A DNA stretch of 64,000 nucleotides. Origin: Iris pallida. Lineage: Eukaryota > Streptophyta > Magnoliopsida > Asparagales > Iridaceae. The notes beneath the pieces are model-generated. The model was not told where the DNA came from. It made no database searches and was given only the letters and a program-made list of their open reading frames with translations. The translations under genes were made by a program, and so were the position numbers. Within the stretch, counting starts at the first letter, position 1; each line of letters begins with the position of its first letter. Positions 43,431-54,183 of this stretch are shown in pieces. The stretch lies in NCBI GenBank assembly GCA_029216955.1, contig JANAVB010015600.1, positions 26,136,182-26,200,181 of the forward strand. Direction: 5' to 3'.

Positions 43431-44700
43431 CTTCTGTTGGTGCTGCCCAAACTGTTGTTGCTGAGTGGGTAAAGGAGCCTTCTGCGATGTTGTTCCAGTC
43501 CGGTTGAAGGCCGTAGGGCAGTCTCTTACTTGGTAGGTGGCAGACCCACAGACTAGGCAGTGTCCTAGCCTCTTCCTGCAGATGTTCGACTGATGTCCTG
43601 GCCTCTTTTAGAAATTGCAGACAGGAATCTGCTTCTGAGGCGCTCTGTCATTGTTCCTCGCCTGATGATGTTGTTGCTGGTGGTGAGAAGGCCTGTTATT
43701 ATTGTTGTGATTGGGCCTCTTCTGGTTATTCTGGAAGTTGCTAGTTCCAGAATTAATACTCCCTCTTTGAGCGAGCAGGCTGACTCTTCTCTATATCCTG
43801 AGCTCGTATTAAGATCCTCTCATACGTCTTGGCGCCACCTGCGATCACAGGAGTGCAAATCTCTTCCCTTAGTCCATACCTGAATCTTTCAGCACGATCG
43901 GCAGGGTCAGCAATCAAGTTCTTTTGCAAAGCGACTAAGTTGACCAAACTTTGCCGTATATTCTCCAACAGTCATGTTCCCTTGCTTTAGATTATGGAAC
44001 TGTCTTTCCATCTTCCGCAACTCTGATGTTGGGACGAACTTCCTGCGGAACAACCTCTTGAAGGTGTTCCAGTCAAGCTGCCTGTCCTGGAGTCGGGGTT
44101 CATTCTGATACCAGGTGCTGGCTACATCTAGCATTTGGAGTCCCACAGCTTCAACTTGAAGATCATCAGGAAGTCGAGCAACACTGAGGAGACGCTCCAT
44201 GCTGTCGAGCCATTCGTCAGCATAGATAATTCCCTCGGTTCCCTTGAAAGGTCGAGGGCCCAGCTTCTTGAATTTCTCAATATTACCGACTTTAGCCGGC
44301 CTTGGTTCAGATTGGGCTGCTTCTCCTCTCTCCAGTGCAGCCATAGACACATTATGGGTATTCTCCTTGCCTTCTCTCATAATCGACGTCTGTTCACGAT
44401 GAGCTTCAGCTTGAGTTCTCTGTGCCTCAAGCACTCCTCGTAGCAGGCCTACAAGGTCGGTGGGGTCCACGGGCACTGGTGGGGCAACTGGATCGGGCAC
44501 CACCGCAGGGGCTTGCTGTTCAGTCTGGAAAGATGTAGGATCTAACACTTGAGTAGTAGTGTAAAATCCACGGGGTGCTGGTGTATTATGGGACGATCGG
44601 TCAGCTGCCGGGGTGTAGGATTCGGACTCGGTTGAGGAGGTGGGGTGTGATCGGGTGATGACAACCCATCGCCAGCAGTGTTGGTCTTGTCAGTGGCCAT
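43431..44700 (-). pseudogene. Element B gag
   Basis: The ATG at 44698-44700 opens MATDKTNTAGDGLSSPDHTP; after a frameshift near 44560 the main gag frame runs 44548-43907 with PRPFKGTEGIIYADEWLDSM, VASTWYQNEPRLQDRQLDW, FKRLFRRKFVPTS and MTVGEYTAKFGQLSRFA, a typical retrotransposon gag core. A second frameshift near 43920 leads to AERFRYGLREEICTPVI. The C-terminal zinc-knuckle region (about 43530-43625) reads VCNF, stop, [10 protein letters not shown] and [14 protein letters not shown], so the first knuckle has a stop at its second Cys. It then leads into the protease. Confidence 0.85.
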
Positions 44701-44885
44701 ACTCTGGAAGGTTTAGGATTGTAAAACATAATCAAGGTAGCCTACCAGTCTATAACAAACAAAATATTTATTTATAATATATTTCGGTCCTATGTTGTGA
44801 CAAATTAATGTTCTAGTGTTCTAACGTTTCTAGATATGTTTACCTAAATTATTGATCTGGCCTGCATGGGCCACCACTAAAAACA
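44701..44885 (-). other. Element B 5' leader with candidate primer-binding region
   Basis: Directly after the 5' LTR (minus sense) the sequence reads TGTTTTTAGTGGTGGCCCAT. The same motif, with one or two changes, follows the LTRs of A (48221 leftward) and E (63788 rightward). No TGGTATCAGAGC-type site is seen. Confidence 0.55.
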
Positions 44886-47800
44886 TGTCACGACCCGGTC
44901 CCAAATTGTTGGGTCGAATCGGATCATGCCCAGCCTACACCGTTGTGAGACGGCGACAGTAAGCTGTATCCAAATGCAGGTAATCACAACAACACAAACT
45001 ATTTTGTCACAACATTTAAAATTTTGAATAATAAAAACTTGTCCAACAAAATATTCAACTGATACAATTGATAAAATAAAATTGTCTTTTATTTAACATC
45101 AAAACACAAGAAAATCATCATCTAGGAAGTTGACTCGTCAGCCACAGAATCATCGTCCTCCAAATGGGACTCTGGCAGAATAGCTGAATAAAGCACCGGG
45201 TCGTAGTAGCTATTAATCAATAGCTCTGCATCATCAATGGAACCTATTGGGGGTAGGAGATCCAGTCAGGAAAGGAACAAAGTACAATTATGAAAATTTA
45301 ACAATTCAACTAATAATTAGAATTTTGCAGTTTAAACAGTTTGAAATACTTGAACAATATTTTTCAGCAATTTTTCACAATTAAAACAATGTGATTTGAG
45401 TATGTAATGCTTATGACAGGCTTGGGTTGTACAATAGTATCCTAGTGATACGATACGGCTTATCCCCGTGTGTAATAGGGGTAATCTCGCACAATCAATA
45501 TGCAATATGAGAGATATTGGTCATAATACACTATACTACTCCCCCAATCCCACAATCAATAACAATCAATATTCTAGGAGAGAGTTCGTGTAGCAATGTG
45601 TTTTAATCTTGCAATATTATAATTATTAACTAAATTAAAAAATAAACACAACCGTACTTGCCTTTGTTTATAACTGGATTTGAGATTGGTACCAGGGAAA
45701 GATTCAGACACGTCCTTGAAATCTACAGTTGAGAATCCCTTCTTAGAAACATATTTGAACCAGATCTAGGTGTTCTAGTTATAATCATAATCAAGTTTTT
45801 AATTTGTAAAAATTATTCTACCTGAATATGTTATCACTACGAACTACCATTAATTATTTAACGAGGTAAAAGTCAATTTACTGATTTAATTGGGAAATAA
45901 CATTTACCAGTTTAATTGTCAAAATGTTGTAATTTAGTAACATATATATATAACTAGATTTTTTTTCTTTAAATGAGAGAAATATGAATTTCTGTTAACT
46001 TACAAGAACTTAATGTGAGAAAACTTATTAAATTTCTATATAAAAATAAATATTTTATTTTTTATATTCTACGTATTTAATGTCAAAGCAACAACCCAGA
46101 AAATAAAGAAAAAGCTATACTACACACTACAAGGTCTCAGAAAAGAAATAGAAAACTGGGCTTATGCCCTTACAACTTATTACATAAATTAATTAAAATT
46201 ATTGTTGAGCTCCGAACGCCGGGAAGCGGTCCATTCAGCAGGCCGAGGCCTGCACTCAAAAATGCTATTGGCCAGTAATACGTTCTAAAATAATTATTTA
46301 AATTAAAAATATAAGAAATACGGTAAGTCTCAGACTTGGTCCAAAATATCAAATTGCATTCTAGCTTATGCCTCAACGTCCGAAAAATTCTGATTTCGTT
46401 TGCATTTTGCTAGGGTCTACAAACCGATACGGTCATTGCCCGAAAATGATAAAACCATATTTAAATCAACATTTCAAGTCGTAAATTCGTTTTGCAAAAA
46501 GCCAGAATTTGGAAATAATTTTTACTCAAAACTTTAATATTTTTTCCAAAAATTTGGGCAGCACCTACTCTATAATTGGGACAACCCAATCCTGGGAAAA
46601 TGCCAACCAACACATATAGAATCCCAACCCAGAGATTATAAACCATAAAATATAACCAAAATCTTCAGAACGTATCCGAAACAAAATTCGGAAAACCCGA
46701 ATTGAGATTCGGAAAAACACAGAACCAATACTAAATGGTCTCAGAACCATATACCAGGAATCCAACTCTAACTCAGAAAATTTCGAGAACCACAGAAGCT
46801 ACAAAATCACTCCGAAAGAAAGTTCGAAAAATCTGAAACTTCATATCGATCTGATTCCCATAGCAGGATCGAGGACCATGTCATCATCGACACCAAAGAG
46901 AGGAACACAGGGACACGGAAGATACCTGGGGTGCTCGGCTAGAGCTCTCAGATGAATAAAGAAGAAAAATAAATCTGCGTAGACAGTGGAATCGACTCAG
47001 AACAGCACGCACGAGAACGCGAAAACAGCAGATCGGGTCCCGGAGATCGTCGCACGGGAACGGCTCCGGAGCGGAACCGCTGGGACAGAGCCGACAAGGC
47101 TTGAGGTCGTCGAAGAGGACGGATCGGGACCCAAGGGTCTAGATCCAACGGGCGGAGGGGCCGCTCGGGGAGCCGCACGGGTAAATCGGCAGGAGGCACC
47201 GTACGGACAGGCGCTGCAGGGGCGACCGGCGGTCGGGGCGGCCACGGGTGGCTCGGGGTAGCACGACGGCGGAAGCCGCGGACTTGCCGGAGGGCGCGGT
47301 CGGCCTCGGGGCTCGAGATTCACCGAGGGCGCAGCCTAGGGAGCTAGGGCTCGGGTTAGGGCTTGGTTGGAGGAAATGGTGAAGAAGAGTGATGGAGAGG
47401 AGAGGGTTTTATAGTGATGAGAGGCTGGGGTTACGGAAGATGAACGGAGCTCGAGAAGTTTCAAAAAATAAAAGGGCTCAGCCATTTGGCTGTTTGGGAA
47501 GGAAAAGAACAGCTTTTCCTTAGCTGATGGTTAATGAGAATTGAGAGAGAGAGAGAAAGAGAGTTAATATGATAGTTTAATGAAAAAGTAAAAGAAATTG
47601 TTTTGTTGATTGAAGTAAATGAAAAAAGAGAGAGTTAAAGAGTTTAAAGAAAATTTTAAAAGGAAATTTTAAGTTTTCTTTTCTTTATGAAGAATTATAA
47701 TATTATATCAAATAGTACTTTAAATAATGATTTCGAAAACCGAGATTTGCTCGAATTCGAACATGGGTTCAGAAACAGGTCCGGGATGGGTCAGGCCAAA

Positions 47801-47906
47801 ACAAGAAATCCAATAAATTAAGAATAATATTTTTACTGAACCGGGAAAAGTAATAAAATAATAATATTAGACACTAAATCAGTTAATTAAAATTATGGGT
47901 TTCACA
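44886..47906 (-). mobile_element. Element B, right (5') LTR
   Basis: 3021 bp, beginning TGTCACGACCCGG and ending TTTCACA, followed by the target-site duplication ATGAC. TATA box on the minus strand at 47407-47413, with a GC-rich stretch at about 47030-47340 downstream in the minus sense. Confidence 0.9.
47407..47413 (-). promoter_or_regulatory. TATA box of B, right (5') LTR
   Basis: Minus-strand TATAAAA, the promoter-side copy of the one at 11698-11704. Confidence 0.5.
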
Positions 47907-47911
47907 ATGAC
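47907..47911. repeat. Right target-site duplication of element B (ATGAC)
   Basis: Pairs with 9157-9161; both lie in the internal region of A. Confidence 0.85.
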
Positions 47912-48221
47912 TGAGGCAACCTAGCCCATAATGTTATCTTGGTAGAAAATCAAGTCAATAATGAATACCAAGAATCAAATTCAACGATGAACAAAGAAGT
48001 AGACGGAAACTATCGGAATCGAATTTTGAGATAGTTTATAATAAAATTCTCAAGGGTCATCCAAGAAATCTTCTCAAGTAGTCCTAACTGTGATTGAGTA
48101 ACTCTCTATACTGCCTAATCCTATATCCTAACAGCAGGCTCGTAGCAGCACTCTAAGTCGAGCACCACTACGAATTTGTACTAGTTGCGACTCTGACCTG
48201 CATAGGCCACCACTAAAAATG
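47912..48221 (-). other. Element A 5' leader remnant
   Basis: No coding sequence seen. Next to the A LTR it carries the LTR-adjacent motif (TTTTTAGTGGTGGCCTATGC in the minus sense), as in B and E. This identifies the stretch as the leader after a 5' LTR in minus orientation. Confidence 0.6.
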
Positions 48222-49510
48222 TGTCACGACCCACACCCTGATTAGGGACACGAGTACGTGGTTACGTCCAGCCTACGCCGCAGTGTCGGCGGTAGAATGC
48301 TGTCCTAGGTCAATCATCTAATAATATATAAGGTACATGTACAGTATATACACTCTGAATGGAGGTGACATAGCAAATACAGTCTCAATCACATCTAAGG
48401 TAGAATACGATAAAAGATAGATAGATATGAAATGAAATGAAACCACAGAGATACAACCAGATAGAGTTCTAAGTGTCTAAGATAACACAAATCCAGAAAC
48501 ATCCCAAATCTCAAATACAGTAATCCAGAGAATAAATACAACTGAAAATGACTAATCTAAACTAATGGTGTCTCATCCACTGCTAATGGATCCTGCTGGA
48601 GACCCAGGGGTAATGTCTCATCAAACTCTATCCTGGCCATACCCGTAAAAGGTAGAGCAATCAGCTAACATATACTCTGTAAACATTAATGGTTATCCTG
48701 TCAAAAAAATGAGCAAGTACAAACACTAATAGCAGTTCTATATGAATTGACAAATTCTATAAGAAACAATATAATAAAATACAAGACAAAGATATGGGAA
48801 AACTTGGAAGCCATTCGAAAGCCGAGTTACAACCCGTAAACCAAACAAGGACCGGGGTTGTAATCCTTCTCCCGAACAGAACCTAGCCTCCAATCAAAGT
48901 ATAGCATAAGAGCATGTAGAACATGTGAAATACAGGACAAAATCATCAGAAAATATATAACAGGATGTGAGTACTGAATAGGACGATAATATATATATAT
49001 AGGATGACTTGGGAACTATTCGGAAGCCGAGTTACAACCCGTAAACCAAACAAGGACCGGGGTTGTAACCTTTCTCCCGAACAGAACTTAGCCTCCAATG
49101 ATAAATAAATATAAAATGTGCCTTGAATTATTAGTGCGTTATGTGATCGGCTAGGGAAACATGATCAGGCTTTCCATCTGACCGACTATGAACAAGTGTA
49201 CAACGGAGCAGGATAAGGCCGGCCACCATAGAAAGTTATGAACAAGTAGGGTAAGGCTTTACCCGTCGTGAGGCGAGGGTATAGCTATGAACAAGTAACA
49301 AGTAAAAGTGTGAAGAACAAGTAGGGATTTTGATCACACAACCACTAATAACTTCCCATCCCCGAATAGTATAATAGATCCGGACATGACACGTCATGAC
49401 ACGGGACTCAAGGACAGGGGGCCAACCCGCTCCCAAGTCCATGTCTATACAAGTACAAGTAACAAGTCAAGTCATGTACCAATATACCAAGTAATCCAGG
49501 AACAATATCT
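48222..49510 (-). mobile_element. Element A right (5') LTR, part before the CACTA-like insert
   Basis: Begins TGTCACGACCCACACC and contains two copies of a segment of about 95 bp (48799-48893 and 49006-49100) that is also found, once and in reverse, in G. It breaks at 49510, where CACTACACC begins. That this is the same LTR as 59908-63147 is inferred from the order of pieces; the left copy lacks this part, so it cannot be checked within the window. Confidence 0.55.
48799..49100. repeat. Direct repeat within the A LTR
   Basis: Copies at 48799-48893 and 49006-49100 share GCCGAGTTACAACCCGTAAA and CAAACAAGGACCGGGGTTG, with few differences. The G LTR carries a single related copy at about 4440-4510 in reverse complement. 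Confidence 0.8.
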
Positions 49511-49780
49511 CACTACACCAAAAAAGACATTTAGGAACAATTTTTATATGTTTCTAATATTTTTAGGAACATATCATAACCGTTTCTAAAAGTGGCATTA
49601 CAATAATTGGAACACCAATAAAGTGTTCCTATATTTCGACTGGAACAGTTATTAAACGTTCCAAAATTAAATTTTGGAACATATATAATGCGTTCCTAAA
49701 TTATTTTTGGAACAGTCATTAACCGTTTCTAAATGTTATTTTGAAACACTTTACACCCGTTTCTAAATGTAATTTGACAC
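49511..49780. repeat. Left subterminal repeats of the CACTA-like element
   Basis: About ten copies of GGAAC, GTTCC or GTTTC within 270 bp, in both orientations, typical of subterminal transposase-binding repeats in CACTA elements. Confidence 0.6.
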
Positions 49781-51952
49781 GCTTTTGCATTATTCATGTG
49801 GCTAGTTTTGAAACGCTTTATTAGCGTTCTTATGTATTTTTTAGTTTTAATTTTGTGTTCCAATTTTTAGTTTGAACCATAAATATGATAATTTCTATAT
49901 TGATCATTGAAACACATAATAAGTGGTGCAAGATTTTATTCCATGAATCAAAACATTCTACAGGCACGTCATTTCTGTTTCCATACTGATCAAGGTATTT
50001 AGGGATAATTTCAAGAAAACTATTATACTTGAATCATCACTGGTGTTGAATTGCAATTTGATGGTAGCAAGGGTGAATAGAAACAATTATACCAGGCACA
50101 ATTTGTTGGATGAAGAGATGGTACGAACTTAATATAGCAGCTAAAACTAGTCTCTATTAATAAAGTATACAAACAATCTCCTTCGGGAGTCCAAGCATAC
50201 ATTATTGCGCACCGACTCTAATATGACGGCTGGGATTGTTTGTGTATGAACAATTTTTGATACACAGTCTATTGAATTTAAAACGTTGGGAAGTAGTAAT
50301 TCATCAGAAGACCAGGTATCAGGGCTGCTGTAAGCTCTTGGTGTCGATATTCAATTCTGATAGTAGAGTAAAGAGCTCTCCTTTACGGTAAATTTTCACA
50401 ATATCTGCATTAAAACAATTATGCAATATTAATAATGGTATCAACTGTGTAAGGCCTTGATTAAGAAAACTTCCTATATTATTTGTTTTTCATTAAATAA
50501 AATTATGGATATATAAAATTACGGTATCTCCATTTTTTTCAATTTTTTCCAGATACTATTTGGACAGATAATGGCAGTCAGCCAGTCATAACAAAAGTCA
50601 CTGATAGACTACTATTGTCCTATGAGTGAAAGAATGGCCAAATACCTGTACAGCCACCAATGTGCTTGCCTTCTATTTATAGATGTAAAAAATTTAACAG
50701 ACAAAAAAAATTATAAGTACAGAATCATCATATATTATTCAGTGGCTATAACCAATGAAAGCATTTGTGGGTTTAACAAGTGATAATATGTGTTTGAGAT
50801 TACATGGCCACAATTAACATTAAACACAACAATTTTGCTAGTAACACAGCAAGTACTTGCTCTTCGGAATGTACATATCATATTCTTAAAGCATTTGGGG
50901 GAAATTCTAATCCACTATTAAGTAATCAATGATCAAACTCTTAGGGGTTTCATTTTGAAACTTTCCCTTGATTTTGAGGAACCTCCTAATCAGCCTTTTA
51001 TTTCTATATTGTTCACACTTCACCGTAGGTTCCACATTGACATCTCGTCATGTCGTATGATGATGGGAAAAGATGATTTTGAAAATGAAGAAGCGTGATA
51101 CAAAACCCTCATTACCGATTTTTAATAAATGAACCGTTTACAGTTGAGAAGAGAGAGATGAATGAACATGCAGAAGTAGATGAATCTGTTTACAGCTTTC
51201 TGATTTGTAGTTGTAAATAGATCATCTCATCAACCTTCTCAAGTTTGTACAGCTCCATTTGCAAGTAATTTGCAGCCTTTATAATTGATACTAAGGACAA
51301 ATTTACAAAAGAGAACCTGTCATCACTATATAGACCCAAGTGAACATATTAACAACTCTAAATTAAAAGGTTGTTTAATCATAGGAAGAATATTCTTCAA
51401 GGAGTGGGGGTGAGGATGCTGGTGTACACAAAAGCAAATCAAATGAACCATTTGAAGACATACAGCCAAAGCAATATATGACATGCTTACACGGCAAAAT
51501 AAAATTTCTAACATAAGATAAAACTAGAAACCTGTGCATGTAAATGAAACAAATTCAACTTTGTTCCAAAGCAAGGTGCTCGGCACAAGGCAATTCATAT
51601 CTGAAGTAGTTGCAGGAAAAAATAAGTTACCAAGGATGAGCATGTTTGATGATTGTTTTTCATTCCAATATTACGTCTATCTGTAACCAACTGATACTAA
51701 AGTATAATATAACCGTAGAATAAGTCATATGATGCACCAAAATATTTCGGACATCTAAGTGGAATCATGAACAAAGAGTTACAGATCGTGAAAATGGAGA
51801 GTTTGTTCCCTATAGTTGTGTACCGATGAGTAAGTTGGGGACAGTAAACTATCATGTCAGTCTCTCTAAAACCTTTTGTAGCAGTGGGCCTTGGGCACCT
51901 GAGAATAAAATACAAGATCATATGTTAATTTTGGTAGATATTCCTTGAAACA
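49781..51952. other. Interior of the CACTA-like element without recognisable gene
   Basis: A/T-rich, with scattered short open frames of no recognisable family. No repeat or RNA gene was noticed. Confidence 0.4.
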
Positions 51953-52424
51953 ACTTACTTTTCAGATCAAGCATTTGCTAATTTTTACTTACTTTTCTTA
52001 AACAAAAAGAAGCAAGCATGGACTTCTTATAAAACACTAGCATTGTGCATAACAAAAGTTCTTATTGGATCAAAGAGAAAGTGGGTAGGCACACATAATT
52101 TGCAGTATCAGCCGATGTCGATACTGTTTGGCATATTCCGATCTGATACCGAACGATACTACCCGATACGGACATTTGGGGTCTATTGTCTTACTTTTCA
52201 GATCAAACATTTGCTAATTTTTACTTGCTTTTCTTAAACAAAAAGAAGCAAGCATGGACTTCTTACAAAACGCAAGCATTGTGCATAACAAAAGGTCTTA
52301 TTGGCTCAAAGAGGAAGTGGATAGGCACACATAGTTTGCAGTATCAGCCGATACCGATACTGTTTGGCATATTCCGATCTGATACCGACCAATACTACCC
52401 GATATCGACATTTGGGGTCTATTT
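51953..52424. repeat. Tandem duplication, two 236-bp units
   Basis: TTACTTTTCAGATCAA occurs at 51955 and again at 52191, and the 236 bp after each match with about a dozen differences. Each unit ends in a block of GATACCGATAC-like words (for example GTATCAGCCGATACCGATAC). A related GATACC block occurs alone at about 52970-53045. Confidence 0.85.
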
Positions 52425-53217
52425 TCCAGTCAATTCGACAAAAAAAATGAACAAAAAAGACCAACCAGTAAAGGTGTATAAGCATGTAAAAACACATTCC
52501 TAACATGAGCTTTACAACAGAAAGAACACAAAACCATATTCTGATCCAATGGTCTCATTCTTCTCATTCAGGAGGAACACAAAACCATGTCAATAAGCAC
52601 ATATACAAATAGGTATTGTGCAAGTCCATTGGGTTTAAGATCCTCAAGCTTTATGTATTATTTATAAGAATAATTTTTACCTATGTTACAGATGAATTTA
52701 TGTACAAGTACAGTGGTTTTGAAAGGTTTATCATAATCTAACTCTGTAACAAGAAGCTCAATGACTGTTGGAACTGTTTGTTGAATGAAAAAGGGAAAAA
52801 GAAGCAATTTGAAAAATTAGCTTTGAAAGAATGTTCAAGTGAAGAAATATATAAACACAAATTTGTGAAAATGTGACAAAGTCGATGATGCCTTAAGGGC
52901 ATGCCCAAGTAGCAAATTCGAGCGTTTAACAACAATGAGGACAAGTATGGAGGGGCCGTTATTTGATTTTCGATACCAAAAAATCCAATACACCGATCCG
53001 AAATTGCTAGTATTGTCGGTACCACCAATACCCCGATACCGATCGTACGAACCTTGGTTAAAACTACCAATTCAATATGTGTCTAATATGCTAGCTTCAT
53101 AGAATCATCGCTAAAGTTTAGTACTTGGAGATTACTTCCTATCTATAAACATCATTAAAATAACCAGGACTGATACATTTTACAAAATAATCCTAACATA
53201 TATGTGATGGATATTAC

Positions 53218-53349
53218 CTCCAGCTGAGATCTCTGCAACAACTCCAAGACCTATAGCTATAAAACATGATTGGGGAAGCAACAACATTTCTTTAGTCACA
53301 TTTCCAACACCATATCTGAGAGAGAAGGAAGAAATAGACTGTGGCGTAT
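53218..53349 (-). pseudogene. Captured exon of an unrecognised plant gene
   Basis: A 132-bp open stretch bounded by consensus splice sites: acceptor TATTGCAG before 53349 and donor GAG|GTAATA after 53218 (minus sense). It encodes SISSFSLRYGVGNVTKEMLL followed by PQSCFIAIGLGVVAEISAGG. The sequence looks like a conserved exon of a real protein rather than chance, but the family was not recognised. It lies 3.5 kb beyond the oxygenase fragment on the same strand. Confidence 0.45.
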
Positions 53350-53970
53350 CTGCAATAGAAAGCATTATGAGTCCAAAAGATGTTACAGGGAAAAAGCAAG
53401 AAAAAACTGTCATTAGCAATATATGCAATTCATACTTGAGCATAACACAGGATACAGAGAAGCTAACATAACTTGCTCCAGAAAAATATAGAAAACTTAG
53501 GTAACATATGTAATTGATAGATCAATGGTGAATTAGCATTTGTTGTGCTGCATTATCAGGATACCATGGTTCTTATAGAGATAAAGAAATAATGACAGTT
53601 TTTATGTCTCAATATGAGCGACTTAATTATCCAATGAATTAATTTTTTCACTTACAGTGAACTTTAGTCGAAATGTGATTCAAAAGCATATAAAACAACT
53701 TTTCAAATCTTCTTTTCTGCTGACAATATAAATTGTCCTCGATAATAATTGACATAGCATAAATGAAAATTAGGAGTTCTGGACTATATTTAATTGCCTA
53801 AACTGAGATTTATCAATTTACATGTGAGAGTGTCCATGAATGACAGAGCATATAGTTTTGGAAAGGATTTTTTTTTACATATAAGTTGAATGTATGTGCT
53901 TATTTCAGATGTACTTGCATGTTTATATGATTTATCTGTAAATTACCTAACTTATATCTAAAAAGTTTAT

Positions 53971-54183
53971 TTAAGATTTAGAATTAAGTTTGATATAAAG
54001 TCTATTTATCTCAGATAGAGCACCAGTGTAACATAAACAAGAAAGGGAATATGAACATTCAGTAATAAAGAAAATTAGGTATTGGAGGATGAAAGAGTTC
54101 AACAAACCCCTCATCAAATCTGCCAAACCCTTCTCTGGGTTTGATTTCCTAATAATACTCCAAAATGTAGGTATGCTTGGCAC
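53971..54183 (-). pseudogene. Possible captured exon
   Basis: The minus strand encodes PSIPTFWSIIRKSNPEKGLA followed by DLMRGLLNSFILQ, an unusually protein-like stretch for this A/T-rich region. The family was not recognised and no clear donor site was found, so this is weak. Confidence 0.25.

Larger units (their letters stand above)
9162..47906 (-). mobile_element. Element B: Tekay-like chromovirus (Ty3/gypsy), minus strand, split by element C
   Basis: LTRs at 9162-12194 and 44886-47906 begin TGTCACGAC and end TTTCACA. Target-site duplications ATGAC flank the element at 9157-9161 and 47907-47911. On the minus strand the order is gag (44700 to about 43431), protease and start of reverse transcriptase (to 42552), then the insertion of C, then the rest of reverse transcriptase, RNase H, integrase and chromodomain (14778 to 12253). 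With C removed the element is about 11 kb. All genes carry frameshifts or stops, so the element is inactive. The integrase/chromodomain arrangement and the long LTRs fit the Tekay (Del) lineage; the lineage call is inference. Confidence 0.9.
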
